A stretch of 64,000 nucleotides of DNA from Prochlorococcus sp. AG-347-K19 (GTDB lineage: Bacteria > Cyanobacteriota > Cyanobacteriia > PCC-6307 > Cyanobiaceae): contig QCCG01000002.1 in the NCBI GenBank assembly GCA_003281335.1, positions 1 through 64,000 on the forward strand. The letters are read 5' to 3'. This document shows positions 1 through 8,526 of this stretch, piece by piece; the first letter of the stretch is position 1; every line of letters starts with the position of its first letter. The position numbers were made by a program, and so were the translations under genes. The notes beneath the pieces are model-generated. The model had not been told where the DNA came from and did no database searches. It was given only the letters and a program-made list of their open reading frames with translations.

Positions 1-1
1 T

Positions 2-445
2 GCAACTACTAGAGAACCGAGAGAGGGAGAGAAGGATGGAGAAAATTACTACTTTTTAAATCAAGAAAAGTTTAAAGAAATGATTGAACAAAACCTGTTT
101 CTTGAATGGGCTCAATTCGCTGGAAACTACTATGGAACTCCTTTGTCTTCTGTTAATGAGAAAATAAAAAAGGGATTTACTGTACTACTTGAAATTGAAG
201 TAGAGGGTGCAAGGCAAATAAAAAATAAGTTTCCTAATTCACTGTCCATATTTTTACTTCCTCCGGATAAAAAAGAGTTAGAGAGAAGAATAAGAAATAG
301 AGGTACAGAAAAAGAAGAGGCAATTAAAAAAAGACTCTCAAGGGCTAATTATGAGATTTCTGTATCAAATCAATTTGATTTCGCATTAACAAATCACAGT
401 GTTGATGAAACTGCAAAAACAATAATCAAGTTAATAAAAACTTGA
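2..445 (+). CDS. gmk: guanylate kinase (3' part, cut by window start)
   Basis: Guanylate kinase phosphorylates GMP to GDP with ATP in purine nucleotide metabolism. The frame is open from base 2, so the 5' part with the P-loop lies outside the window. What remains is about 147 codons. It includes the typical REPREGEKDG and NYYFL segments of the GMP-binding region, the YYGT motif, a VLLEIEVEGARQI stretch (the family's lid/core strand) and a C-terminal helix ending NYEIS to TIIKLI. The ATG at base 80 is internal and is not the gene start. The gene ends 14 bases from the convergent psaJ. Family assignment is firm. Confidence 0.95.
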   Translation, partial: ATTREPREGEKDGENYYFLNQEKFKEMIEQNLFLEWAQFAGNYYGTPLSSVNEKIKKGFTVLLEIEVEGARQIKNKFPNSLSIFLLPPDKKELERRIRNRGTEKEEAIKKRLSRANYEISVSNQFDFALTNHSVDETAKTIIKLIKT

Positions 446-459
446 TTATTTTCTCTTTA

Positions 460-594
460 CTAGCTCATTGGATGGAATAATAAATCTGGGAAAAATCTAT
501 TAAATTCAATAATTATTCCGGCTGTAAGGCTTAGCCAAATTGCAGCTACTACTGGGGCAGATCTGACAAATTTTGTGTTTAGAATTTTGAACAT
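460..594 (-). CDS. psaJ: photosystem I subunit IX, PsaJ
   Basis: This 44-residue single-span thylakoid protein is a small photosystem I subunit that contacts PsaF. On the minus strand ATG at 594 opens [18 protein letters not shown], followed by a hydrophobic helix ([13 protein letters not shown], about residues 19-31) and the family-typical ending [13 protein letters not shown]. The length matches cyanobacterial PsaJ (about 40-44 residues). It sits 28 bases downstream of psaF on the same strand, the usual psaF-psaJ order, so the two are probably co-transcribed. It is too short for most ORF filters. Confidence 0.95.
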   Translation of the reverse strand: MFKILNTKFVRSAPVVAAIWLSLTAGIIIEFNRFFPDLLFHPMS

Positions 595-622
595 TTGTTT
601 TATGAAAGTTTTTTAAAGATTT

Positions 623-1177
623 TTAGCGAGGACCATTAAGTGTAATATTGTTATCTTTTTCTCTTAAATCTCCATTTCTACCTTGCTTATTAGCAAGAAG
701 AGGCCATTGCGCTCCTTTCACAAGACATTTCCTGGCTAGGTCTAGGTCAATAATGATCTCAAGATCTGCTGGGTTCTTAGTCTTTTTTGATTCAATAAGG
801 TACTCTCTTCCTGACCAACCTATAATTCCGGCAATATAAATGAATAGTACTCCTGGAATAAGTAAATCTCCCTCATGACCTCTATTTAAAAGGGCTCCCC
901 ATGGCTCAAGAGGAGGTCCAATTATTAAATGTGGAAGACCATCATCTCCGCATGATGCTTTTCCGTATCTTTCAAATCTTGCGATATCTTTTTGAGTAGT
1001 TGCAGAATTTGCTCTCTCAATGAATTTAGGATTTTCAGAGCATTTTGTGAGGGCTGAAGCAGTATATTCAGTGCTAGCTCTATCTGCGTTTAAGGTAGGC
1101 CCATTGGCAGCTAGAGCAATTGGAGTAATTCCGAGGAACAGAAAAACTGAGGTAATGATTGAAAAAAAGAATTTCAT
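623..1177 (-). CDS. psaF: photosystem I subunit III, PsaF
   Basis: PsaF is the photosystem I subunit III, a lumen-exposed protein with one membrane helix. The sequence has an N-terminal signal peptide (FFFSIITSVFLFLGITPIALA), a lumenal part with two Cys in the expected places (LTKCSENP and GKASCGDDGLPHL), and a hydrophobic helix LLIPGVLFIYIAGIIGW. I use ATG at 1177 (184 residues). An in-frame TTG at 1186 adds three residues and is better spaced from an AAGGA. A possible -10 (TATAAG on the minus strand, 1197-1202) would make the TTG nearly leaderless, which favours the ATG. It is transcribed with psaJ and diverges from tsaD. Confidence 0.95.
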   Translation of the reverse strand: MKFFFSIITSVFLFLGITPIALAANGPTLNADRASTEYTASALTKCSENPKFIERANSATTQKDIARFERYGKASCGDDGLPHLIIGPPLEPWGALLNRGHEGDLLIPGVLFIYIAGIIGWSGREYLIESKKTKNPADLEIIIDLDLARKCLVKGAQWPLLANKQGRNGDLREKDNNITLNGPR

Positions 1178-1251
1178 AAGTTGCAATCTTTAATTCCTTA
1201 TAATGTTTTAAGTAAGAAATTAATATTAAAATAGAACAAGTTGAATCAAAA

Positions 1252-2322
1252 ATGCATAAAGTTTTAGCTATTGAAACAAGTTGTGATGAGACATCTGTCT
1301 CAATAGTTTCTAATATTGGCGATACTTTCAGAATTCATTCAAATATAATTGCCTCTCAAATTGAAGATCATTCAAAATGGGGAGGAGTTGTGCCTGAACT
1401 TGCAGCTAGAAAGCATTTAGAGTCATTACCTTTTGTTTTAGATAAGGCATTAGAAGAATCAAAAATCAAAATTGAGGAAGTTGATTATATTGCCTCAACT
1501 GTAGCTCCTGGATTAGTTGGTTGTTTACGAGTTGGTTCCATAACTGCAAGATCACTTTGCATGTTACATTCAAAACCATTTTTGGGGATTCATCATTTGG
1601 AGGGGCATTTATCTTCAATTCTCTTTTCAGAAAACTATCCAAAGAAATCCTTTCTCACATTACTTGTTAGCGGTGGGCATACTGAATTGATAAAGGTTGA
1701 TGAAAGAAGGAGAATGCAAAGACTTGGGAAAAGTTTTGATGATGCTGCTGGAGAAGCCTTTGATAAAGTTGGCAGACTATTAGGTCTTAGTTATCCAGGA
1801 GGACCGGCAATTGAAAAGATTGCTAAAAATGGGGACCCAATGAAATTTAATCTGCCAAAATGTAGGATTTCTGATAAAAAAGGTGGATTCCTTAAGTATG
1901 ATTTCTCTTTTAGTGGTCTAAAAACTGCCGTATTAAGATTAGTTGAGAGAATAAATTTGGATGGACAAACCGTTCCAATTCCTGATATCGCTGCAAGTTT
2001 TGAGAGAGTAGTGGCAGAGGTCTTGGTAGAGAGAACAATAAAATGCGCAGATGATCATAGTTTGGATAATGTTGTTGTGGTTGGGGGAGTGGCTGCTAAC
2101 AATACATTAAGAAAAATGATGATTAGTGAAGCTAGTAAAAAATCCATTAAAGTTCATTTAGCTCCCCTTCATCTTTGTACAGATAATGCTGCAATGATTG
2201 GAGCGGCGGCGTTGTTCAGGATCAAATTTAAGGATCATTTAAGTTCCCTTAAATTAGGTGTCGCAGGAAGACTATCAATTGAACAAGCAAATACCCTTTA
2301 TGAAGAAAATCCTCCTTTCTAA
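1252..2322 (+). CDS. tsaD: tRNA N6-adenosine threonylcarbamoyltransferase
   Basis: TsaD (Gcp/Kae1 family) transfers the threonylcarbamoyl group to A37 of ANN-decoding tRNAs together with TsaB and TsaE. At 356 residues it has the usual length. Visible family features are the N-terminal ETSCDETS, the metal-binding HHLEGH motif near residues 114-119, the LVSGGHTEL nucleotide-binding strand, the SFDDAAGEAFDKVGRLLGL signature, SFSGLKTA, and the late VGGVAANN and CTDNAAMI motifs. It starts with ATG 74 bases from the divergent psaF start. The hli gene follows after 5 bases and may be co-transcribed. Confidence 0.97.
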   Translation: MHKVLAIETSCDETSVSIVSNIGDTFRIHSNIIASQIEDHSKWGGVVPELAARKHLESLPFVLDKALEESKIKIEEVDYIASTVAPGLVGCLRVGSITARSLCMLHSKPFLGIHHLEGHLSSILFSENYPKKSFLTLLVSGGHTELIKVDERRRMQRLGKSFDDAAGEAFDKVGRLLGLSYPGGPAIEKIAKNGDPMKFNLPKCRISDKKGGFLKYDFSFSGLKTAVLRLVERINLDGQTVPIPDIAASFERVVAEVLVERTIKCADDHSLDNVVVVGGVAANNTLRKMMISEASKKSIKVHLAPLHLCTDNAAMIGAAALFRIKFKDHLSSLKLGVAGRLSIEQANTLYEENPPF

Positions 2323-2327
2323 CTTCA

Positions 2328-2504
2328 ATGAACAAACAACCTAAAATAGATATTCAAGAAACAAAAAACATCGTTGATAAAAAGGAACTAAATTTGTGGA
2401 AAAGAGGTTTTACCCCTCAAGCTGAAATATGGAATGGAAGGATGGCAACTGTTGGTATAGGAATTATTTTTATAATTATTGCTTTAATAAGCCAGTTTTC
2501 TTAA
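2328..2504 (+). CDS. high-light-inducible protein (Hli/HLIP)
   Basis: This 58-residue single-helix member of the chlorophyll a/b-binding superfamily should sit in the thylakoid, bind chlorophyll and carotenoid and protect against excess light. A charged N-terminal half leads into FTPQAEIWNGRMATVGIG. That stretch holds the ExxNxR chlorophyll-binding signature (E-I-W-N-G-R, about residues 33-38), and a hydrophobic helix runs to about residue 54. It begins 5 bases after tsaD. The closest relative in this window is the C-terminal extension of hemH (ending at 51514), which carries the same E-V-W-N-G-R core. Confidence 0.92.
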   Translation: MNKQPKIDIQETKNIVDKKELNLWKRGFTPQAEIWNGRMATVGIGIIFIIIALISQFS

Positions 2505-2667
2505 TAGAAATCAAATTCTTTTTCTTAAAAGTAGCATTGAAAGATTTAATAAAAATTACTATTGTTCAGCCGATGAATTAAATTAAAAAGTATTGTATTT
2601 ATTGGACTTCAGATAAGATTATTGATTTAATCAAAATAATAAATATTTTTATTATTTATAGTCTTAT

Positions 2668-3873
2668 ATGACGCCTGAAAGGCTTGGATTACTTTGGGGG
2701 ATAACTGTATTTGCAGGGGCTTGCGCTCGATTATTTTCTTCTTTTACGGGGTTCCCAAGTGTTGTTATTTTATTGCTTTCTGGATTATTCATCGGAAGAT
2801 CAGGATTAGGACTTGTTGAGCCTCTAGATCTCGGGCAAGGACTTGAAACTATTGTGGGGCTTTTGGTCTGTTTGGTTCTTTTTGAAGGGGGATTAAATTT
2901 AAAACTACCTGAGGGGAATATAAGAAATACTGTTTTGAAAATTTCATTGGTAAGACTTTTTATTTCATTATCAGCTGGAATTTTTATTGCTCATTGGTTG
3001 GCTGGCCTCTCATGGCAAGTCGCAGGAATTTATAGTGCCATAGTTTTAGCTACTGGACCAACAGTTGTCTCTCCATTAGTGGAACAAATAAAATTAGCTT
3101 CCCCACTCTCGGAAGTTTTAAAAGCTGAGGGGTTGTTGCTTGAACCAATTGGTGCGGTATTAGCATTACTGCTTTTAGAACTGACTTTAGGTGACCTCCG
3201 CGGAATTAAAGATGTGTTTATAGCATTAATGCAAAGATTAGGTGGAGGAGTCTTAATCGGATTAAGCGCAGGATGGTTACTATCAGAAATTTTAAAAAAA
3301 ATAAAAACTAAAGCCTCATTTGGTATAGAGCTTCAAGTTACCCTTGGATTTATTTTTCTTGTGTATGGTATTTGCGAATATTTTTTACCAGAATCAGGCT
3401 TGCCGGCTTCTGTCGCGGCAGGTTTTATTGTAGGCAAAAGAGAAGTTGTAGATAAGGAGAGATTGGATAATCTAATAGGTGAATTAGCCCAATTAGCAAT
3501 AACAGTTCTTTTTCCTCTTTTGGCCGCCGACGTTTCTTGGGGTGAATTAAGTCCGCTTGGTTGGGGTGGGGTTGTTTGCGTTTTTATGTTGATGGTAATT
3601 GTTCGCCCAATCTCTATCTTGATAGCAACAACGGGGAGAGAATTGAACTTAAAAGAAAAAATATTTTTAGCCTGGTTAGCCCCAAGAGGTATTGTTACTG
3701 CAGCTGTAGCTTCTCTTTTTTCTATCAGATTAGAGCAGGCTGGTGTCCTTGGGGCTGGCCGTCTCCAAGGTTTAGTTTTTCTTACTATTTTGATGACAGT
3801 AGGAATACAAGGACTTTCAGCCAAACCTTTGGCAAATAGACTTGAATTAGGCCAAAAAAATAATTTTGATTGA
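2668..3873 (+). CDS. CPA1-type Na+/H+ antiporter
   Basis: This 401-residue, highly hydrophobic protein with about 11-12 membrane segments is of the NhaP/CPA1 sodium-proton exchanger family, probably in the plasma membrane for Na+ and pH homeostasis. Typical features are LFEGGLNL in the third span and the APRGIVTAAVAS motif near the C-terminus (AxRG with following helix). The ion-binding span reads ATGPTV at about residues 128-133, where NhaP proteins usually have ATDP, so this is a TGP-type subgroup. There is no large cytoplasmic tail. Its stop abuts the convergent gltX stop without a gap. Confidence 0.9.
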   Translation: MTPERLGLLWGITVFAGACARLFSSFTGFPSVVILLLSGLFIGRSGLGLVEPLDLGQGLETIVGLLVCLVLFEGGLNLKLPEGNIRNTVLKISLVRLFISLSAGIFIAHWLAGLSWQVAGIYSAIVLATGPTVVSPLVEQIKLASPLSEVLKAEGLLLEPIGAVLALLLLELTLGDLRGIKDVFIALMQRLGGGVLIGLSAGWLLSEILKKIKTKASFGIELQVTLGFIFLVYGICEYFLPESGLPASVAAGFIVGKREVVDKERLDNLIGELAQLAITVLFPLLAADVSWGELSPLGWGGVVCVFMLMVIVRPISILIATTGRELNLKEKIFLAWLAPRGIVTAAVASLFSIRLEQAGVLGAGRLQGLVFLTILMTVGIQGLSAKPLANRLELGQKNNFD

Positions 3874-5304
3874 TTAAAGACATCTTTCAATTCGAGCCTT
3901 ATCAGTCTTACTCTCTGCGAAAAGCTCCCAACTTTGAGTTAGATCTGGCCCACTTAGAGATCCAAAAAAGGCTACTCTTAATGATTTCATTAGTATACCT
4001 TTTTTAATATTATGCTTTTTTGAGATTTCGTTTATTATTTCTTTGGCTTCTTCTTTATTTAGGTTAATATTTTTTTGTGTAATTAAATAATTTAATATTA
4101 ATTTAAGAGATAATTTACTATCCCTGTTTTCCAGAAAATCTTGACCTTCTTTTTGAATTGTAGGTATAAAGAAAAATGGTTTTGATTGATCAATTGAATC
4201 TTTTAAAAGAGTCAAAGAGTCTCTTAGTAAAATGGCTAATTTATTAGCCCATTCTTGAGATGGGGGCTCCCAACCATTATCATCCCAGTATTTCTTCATG
4301 ATCTCACTTAACTTTATTGATTCCATATTTTTTATATATTGAGAATTAATCCAGTTGAGTTTTTCCCAACTGAATTTAGCTCCAGCTTTATTTATTTCTG
4401 ATAAGTCAAAAATTTCAGAAATCTCTTCAAGTGAAAGGATTTCTCTGTCGGCAGATTTTGGAGACCAACCTAAAAAGGCCATATAGTTCGATAAGGCCTC
4501 AGGTAAATATCCCATTTCTCTAAATTCGTCGATTGAAGTAACGCAATCTCTCTTAGATAATTTTTTCCCTTCGTTATTTAGTATTAAGGGTGTATGCGAA
4601 AAAGTTGGTAAATTAAAATTTAATGCTTTATAAATCAATATTTGTTTTGCAGTGTTCGAGATATGGTCTTCACCCCTTACTACATGTGTAATATTCATGA
4701 AATTATCATCAACTACAACTGCAAGATTATACAAAGGATCTCCAATCTCATATGCTTTAGCCCTTCTTGACAAAACTAAATCACCACCCAAATCCTTTCC
4801 TTGCCATCTGATTTCACCTCTTATCTGATCTACCCATTTAATTTCAATGTTTTCATCAATCTTAAACCTTATTACTGAAGTCCTCCCTTGGGATATAAAT
4901 GCTTCTATTTCTTCTTTTGAAAGACTTCTGTGTCTATTATCGTGCTTTGGTGGTAAGCCTTTCTTTTTTTGTTCTTCTCTTAATTCAGATATTTCATCTT
5001 CTGTTGTAAAGCACCTATATGCAGCTCCACATTCCAATAGCTTTTTGATATGACTTTTGTGAATCGAAATTCGGTCACTTTGCTTTATAGGTTCTTCATC
5101 CCATTTTAGTCCAAGCCATTTCAAGCCCTCTAATATATTTTTTGTATATTCAGATTTAGATCGAAGAAAATCTGTATCTTCTATTCTGATAAGAAATTTT
5201 CCACCTATTTTTTGTGCATACAACCAGTTGAATAGTGCTGTTCGCGCTGTCCCAATATGAAATAAACCCGTTGGACTTGGGGCTAGTCTTAAACGCTTTT
5301 CCAA
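3874..5304 (-). CDS. gltX: glutamyl-tRNA synthetase
   Basis: This class I aminoacyl-tRNA synthetase charges tRNA-Glu (and in cyanobacteria tRNA-Gln for later amidation). The product also feeds tetrapyrrole synthesis through glutamyl-tRNA reductase. At 476 residues it has the full family length. The HIGH-type motif is APSPTGLFHIGTARTA near residue 8-23, the KMSKS-type motif is KLSKRD, and the VRGEDHISNT segment is characteristic. It lies 17 bases downstream of tRNA-Asp on the same strand. Its 3' end touches the 3' end of the antiporter gene. Confidence 0.97.
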   Translation of the reverse strand: MEKRLRLAPSPTGLFHIGTARTALFNWLYAQKIGGKFLIRIEDTDFLRSKSEYTKNILEGLKWLGLKWDEEPIKQSDRISIHKSHIKKLLECGAAYRCFTTEDEISELREEQKKKGLPPKHDNRHRSLSKEEIEAFISQGRTSVIRFKIDENIEIKWVDQIRGEIRWQGKDLGGDLVLSRRAKAYEIGDPLYNLAVVVDDNFMNITHVVRGEDHISNTAKQILIYKALNFNLPTFSHTPLILNNEGKKLSKRDCVTSIDEFREMGYLPEALSNYMAFLGWSPKSADREILSLEEISEIFDLSEINKAGAKFSWEKLNWINSQYIKNMESIKLSEIMKKYWDDNGWEPPSQEWANKLAILLRDSLTLLKDSIDQSKPFFFIPTIQKEGQDFLENRDSKLSLKLILNYLITQKNINLNKEEAKEIINEISKKHNIKKGILMKSLRVAFFGSLSGPDLTQSWELFAESKTDKARIERCL

Positions 5305-5321
5305 ATTTCTTTTAGAAAAAA

Positions 5322-5395
5322 CGGGACCGACGGGATTCGAACCCGCAACTTCCGCCGTGACAGGGCGGTGCTCTAACCAGTTGAACTACGGTCCC
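5322..5395 (-). tRNA. tRNA-Asp (anticodon GTC)
   Basis: On the minus strand the cloverleaf closes with acceptor GGGACCG (5395-5389) pairing CGGTCCC (5329-5323) and discriminator G at 5322. The anticodon loop CTGTCAC gives GTC, so this is tRNA-Asp. The T arm GCGGGTTCGAATCCCGT is standard. The 3' CCA is not encoded. It lies just upstream of gltX and may share its transcript. Confidence 0.97.
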
Positions 5396-5544
5396 AGAGT
5401 TTTGTTCTAAATTTGTTTAGAACTTCATTCTTAAAATTATCAGATCATAATACTTAATTTATGGGGTTGTAATAAAAAAAATTTATTAATTTGAGGATTT
5501 ACAGAAATAATTAGTTTTTGAACTGACTTAGTATAAATAACTAT

Positions 5545-5739
5545 TTATTTTTGAGGTCTAAAACCAGCAGGTTCTATCAACCTAACTTGATTGCCTCTAG
5601 CAGTAAATTCTCTGCCTTGGTCACTTTGTACGACAACTCTCCCACCAGACTTAACTCTGATAACTCTTGCACGAACCCATCCTAAAGCTGCTGATTCGAG
5701 GACTTTAACTACGTCCCCAGGTTGAAGATCTAACTCCAT
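5545..5739 (-). CDS. small conserved cyanobacterial protein, unknown function
   Basis: This 64-residue protein starts MELDLQPGDVVKVLESAALGW and continues with alternating short hydrophobic and polar stretches (WVRARVIRV, GGRVVVQSD, REFTARGNQVRLIE), which suggests an all-beta, SH3-like small barrel. I do not recognise a characterised family. Its position between tRNA-Trp and tRNA-Asp, downstream of rplS on the same strand, places it among translation genes. A nucleic-acid-binding role is only a guess. It has no signal peptide or membrane segment. Confidence 0.75.
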   Translation of the reverse strand: MELDLQPGDVVKVLESAALGWVRARVIRVKSGGRVVVQSDQGREFTARGNQVRLIEPAGFRPQK

Positions 5740-5774
5740 ATTATGAAAAAATGATTTACATAATGTTGATCAAA

Positions 5775-5847
5775 CGCGTCGTGGAGGACTTGAACCCCCG
5801 ACATCAGGTTTTGGAGACCTGCGTTCTACCAACTGAACTAACGACGC
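5775..5847 (-). tRNA. tRNA-Trp (anticodon CCA)
   Basis: On the minus strand acceptor GCGTCGT (5847-5841) pairs ACGACGC (5782-5776), with discriminator G at 5775. The anticodon loop CTCCAAA gives CCA, so this is tRNA-Trp. The T arm is GGGGGTTCAAGTCCTCC. The CCA tail is not encoded. It lies 53 bases downstream of rplS and is probably processed from that transcript. Confidence 0.97.
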
Positions 5848-5900
5848 ATCTAAACGATTATAAGCGTCTTTGTGACCAATAAGTTGATTAATTTACAACT

Positions 5901-6371
5901 TTATCGATCAAAGCGTTGTTTTACGCGAGTAGCTTTTCCTACTCTATCTCTTAGATAGAATAACTTAGCTCTTCTTACTTTACCTCTACGTTCAACTTTT
6001 AGAGAGGCAACCTGTGGACTATGTAGCATAAATACTCTTTCAACACCTATACCCTGAAAAATTCTTCTGACTGTAATAGTTTGGTTAATGCCTCCATGTC
6101 TTTTTGCTATGACAACGCCTTCATAAGGCTGGACTCTTTCTTTATTACCCTCTGTAATTTTTACTCCAACTTTAACAGTATCCCCAACATATATTTCAGG
6201 TAATTCTTTTTTTAATTGTTCATTCTCAAATTCCTTAATAAGATTGGATGCGCTTAAGGCTTGTGTAGTCTCAGAAACCGTATTTTTTTCTTTTTGTTCA
6301 ACTGCTACATCAACTGATGCGTCAGCTTTAATGCCGGATTCTAATTCCTTCTCTAGTTTCTCTTTGGCCAT
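5901..6371 (-). CDS. rplS: 50S ribosomal protein L19
   Basis: L19 sits at the interface of the large and small ribosomal subunits. The L19 domain covers about residues 45-156, with the typical [45 protein letters not shown] and [17 protein letters not shown] segments. The first 45 or so residues are an acidic and polar extension (rich in Glu, Lys, Ser) beyond the roughly 115-residue bacterial form. Extensions of this sort occur in picocyanobacteria. ATG at 6371 was taken. No alternative start is obvious before the domain. Confidence 0.96.
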   Translation of the reverse strand: MAKEKLEKELESGIKADASVDVAVEQKEKNTVSETTQALSASNLIKEFENEQLKKELPEIYVGDTVKVGVKITEGNKERVQPYEGVVIAKRHGGINQTITVRRIFQGIGVERVFMLHSPQVASLKVERRGKVRRAKLFYLRDRVGKATRVKQRFDR

Positions 6372-6403
6372 TTTGATCTTTATTGTCCTACAAGTTCTAT
6401 ATC

Positions 6404-6712
6404 TTAACCTTTTGACTCGCCTTTAGTAACCTTTTTGGTAAATGAAATTGTTTTTGAAAACATTTGGAAACCGGTTACGAGCATCCATAAAACTCCAACG
6501 GAATTCAACATTACGTATATAAGTTCTCCATTATCTCCAAGCCATTCGCCCTCATGGAGAGACATTAACCAATGAACTTGCTCTCTGGAGTAACCTAGTA
6601 AATCTTTTGAAACCCTATAAAGAAGTCCAGTAATTGCAGATATAAATAATGGAAGAAAAACCCAGGGCGCCAAAGCCTTATGAAATTGCCTAGAATTAAA
6701 TAAAGTTTTCAT
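6404..6712 (-). CDS. PepSY-associated-type membrane protein
   Basis: This 102-residue protein is predicted to have two membrane helices (about residues 16-33 and 65-85). The pattern [24 protein letters not shown], followed by a loop with [13 protein letters not shown] and a second span, resembles the PepSY-associated transmembrane helix region seen in iron-reductase and peptidase-inhibitor membrane proteins. His 11, His 47 and His 53 could bind haem or metal, but this is inference. It is 32 bases upstream of rplS on the same strand and diverges from map. Conserved in cyanobacteria. Function unknown. Confidence 0.7.
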   Translation of the reverse strand: MKTLFNSRQFHKALAPWVFLPLFISAITGLLYRVSKDLLGYSREQVHWLMSLHEGEWLGDNGELIYVMLNSVGVLWMLVTGFQMFSKTISFTKKVTKGESKG

Positions 6713-6807
6713 TTTTGTTTCTTTCCCATTGTTATTGATAGATTTAAGGTAGCCAAGACCATAAAGGCTATTTTGAAGATATTTAACTATTACTATTATT
6801 TATTCCA

Positions 6808-7647
6808 ATGAGACATTTTGCAGATCTTTTGTTAAATAAAAATAATTCAAAAGCTAATGATCAAGTTCCTTTTATTCAGAGGAGAAGAGGAATCGAAATA
6901 AAGTCTTCACGGGAAATAAATTTGATGAAGAAATCTAGCAGAATTGTAGCAACTGTTTTGAGGGAAATTAATGACTTAATTACTCCTGGAATGAGTACAA
7001 AAGATTTAGATGATTTTGCAGAAAAGAGGATAAAAAGTTTTGGAGCTGTGCCAAGTTTCAAAGGCTACCATGGATTCCCTTCTAGTATTTGCTCTAGTAT
7101 TAATAATGAGGTTGTCCACGGGATTCCAAGTAAAAATAAAATAATTAAAAATGGTGACTTGGTTAAAATTGATACAGGGGCATATTTAGATGGTTTCCAT
7201 GGAGATAGTTGTATCTCAATCTGTGTAGGAGAAGTTAGTCCTAAGGCTCAAAAACTTAGTGATATAGCTTTTAAAGCATTGTATGCAGGGCTTTCGAAAA
7301 TCAAGGCAGGGAATACACTTCTAGATGTGGCTGGGGAAATCGAAGACATTGTTGTAAACAATGGCTTTAGTGTTGTAGAAGACTATACGGGTCATGGAGT
7401 TGGAAGAAATCTTCATGAAGAACCATCGGTATTTAATTTTCGGACCAATGAATTGCCCAACATCGTCCTTCGAGAAGGAATGACATTAGCCGTGGAACCT
7501 ATTGTTAATGAAGGAACTAAATTTTGTAAAACACTAAATGATAGATGGACCGTAATAACAAAAGATGGAAAACTATCGGCCCAATGGGAGCATACGATAG
7601 TTGTTTTAAAAGATGGTATTGAAATATTGACAGATCGTGATTTCTAG
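6808..7647 (+). CDS. map: methionine aminopeptidase, type I
   Basis: This enzyme removes the initiator Met from nascent proteins. The pita-bread metalloprotease fold is indicated by the five metal ligands, which I place at Asp122 (KIDTGAYLDG), Asp133 (FHGDS), His196 (GHGVGRNLHEEP), Glu230 (AVEPIVNEG) and Glu261 (QWEHTIVV). At 279 residues it carries a short N-terminal extension of about 30 residues compared with the minimal enzyme of about 250. It ends 3 bases from the convergent SDR gene. Confidence 0.97.
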   Translation: MRHFADLLLNKNNSKANDQVPFIQRRRGIEIKSSREINLMKKSSRIVATVLREINDLITPGMSTKDLDDFAEKRIKSFGAVPSFKGYHGFPSSICSSINNEVVHGIPSKNKIIKNGDLVKIDTGAYLDGFHGDSCISICVGEVSPKAQKLSDIAFKALYAGLSKIKAGNTLLDVAGEIEDIVVNNGFSVVEDYTGHGVGRNLHEEPSVFNFRTNELPNIVLREGMTLAVEPIVNEGTKFCKTLNDRWTVITKDGKLSAQWEHTIVVLKDGIEILTDRDF

Positions 7648-7650
7648 ACA

Positions 7651-8370
7651 CTAAGAATTGTACTTATAGATAATTTTGCAATACAAAAAATTAAAAAATT
7701 CTTTCAATGGGAAAAGTATATAGGTTATAGGGTTTGGACTAATTATTATTAAATAGTTTTTTGAATTGGCTAAATCATAAATTTTTTTAGAAACAAATTT
7801 GGGACTCATTATTCCGAGAGGATTTAGTTCTGATTTAAAAGGCCCTAATATGATTTTTTTTATAATTAATTTTTTCTTTATATTTTTGTCCAGAAGATTT
7901 TTTTTGAAAGAAACTAATTGACCAATAAGGGATTTACTAATCTCATATGACGGATTTAGGGCGGGTAATATTTCTGCTTCAGATGTATTTATCCAAATCT
8001 CTTTTTTTATTAGTGAATCATTGCTTAGAGCAATATCCTCAAATAAATTTAAAAATTTGAATTTGCTTAATGCATTTATCTCTATTGAGTTCTCATAATT
8101 GGAATTTTCTCTACTCAAATCATAAATACCATGGTTCAAAATTAAAATATCTATATTTTTTAATTGTTTTTTTAATGACGACTCCTTCCCACATTCCCAT
8201 TTAATCCATTTATTTGGAGATTCAAGATTTATTTCATAATTAGTTTTACTATGAGTAAATCCAATTACTTTATATCCTTTTTGACGAAACAACTTTGTTA
8301 ATTCTTTCCCTAGCGCACCTGAGGCTCCAGTAATCCCTATAGTTTTTTCGTTTTTGGTTGGACTTATCAT
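7651..8370 (-). CDS. short-chain dehydrogenase/reductase family protein
   Basis: This 239-residue protein begins with a nucleotide-binding Rossmann motif GITGASGALGKEL (GxxGxxG, about residues 12-24), followed by LILNHGIYD, which matches the family's NNAG position but reads NHG. A Tyr-Lys catalytic pair is less clear: NPSYEISKS (Tyr-x-x-x-Lys) fits at about residue 140. The C-terminal part is hydrophobic (YLIIISPNPITYILFPLKEFFNFL), which may attach it to a membrane. Substrate unknown. The gene is more A/T-rich than its neighbours. Confidence 0.75.
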   Translation of the reverse strand: MISPTKNEKTIGITGASGALGKELTKLFRQKGYKVIGFTHSKTNYEINLESPNKWIKWECGKESSLKKQLKNIDILILNHGIYDLSRENSNYENSIEINALSKFKFLNLFEDIALSNDSLIKKEIWINTSEAEILPALNPSYEISKSLIGQLVSFKKNLLDKNIKKKLIIKKIILGPFKSELNPLGIMSPKFVSKKIYDLANSKNYLIIISPNPITYILFPLKEFFNFLYCKIIYKYNS

Positions 8371-8526
8371 TTTGCTTGATTTTTATGAGATACCAAAGTA
8401 TTAAAATAAATTTACCAAAAAAATATTATTATTTTTTTTTATTTGATTAAAACTCATAAAAAAATATTTGTTTAGTTCTGAAAAAAATATTATCTTAAAC
8501 CTATTAATAAAAAAATTTACTAAATT

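Noticed and set aside
3333-3890. Long minus-strand ORF inside the antiporter gene
   Set aside because: It is a shadow in the opposite strand of a clear membrane protein. Its own sequence shows no domain.
5881-5901. AAGTTG/CAACTT inverted repeat after rplS as terminator
   Set aside because: Only 6 bp with a 9-base loop, no T-run in the direction of rplS transcription, and tRNA-Trp downstream probably shares the transcript.
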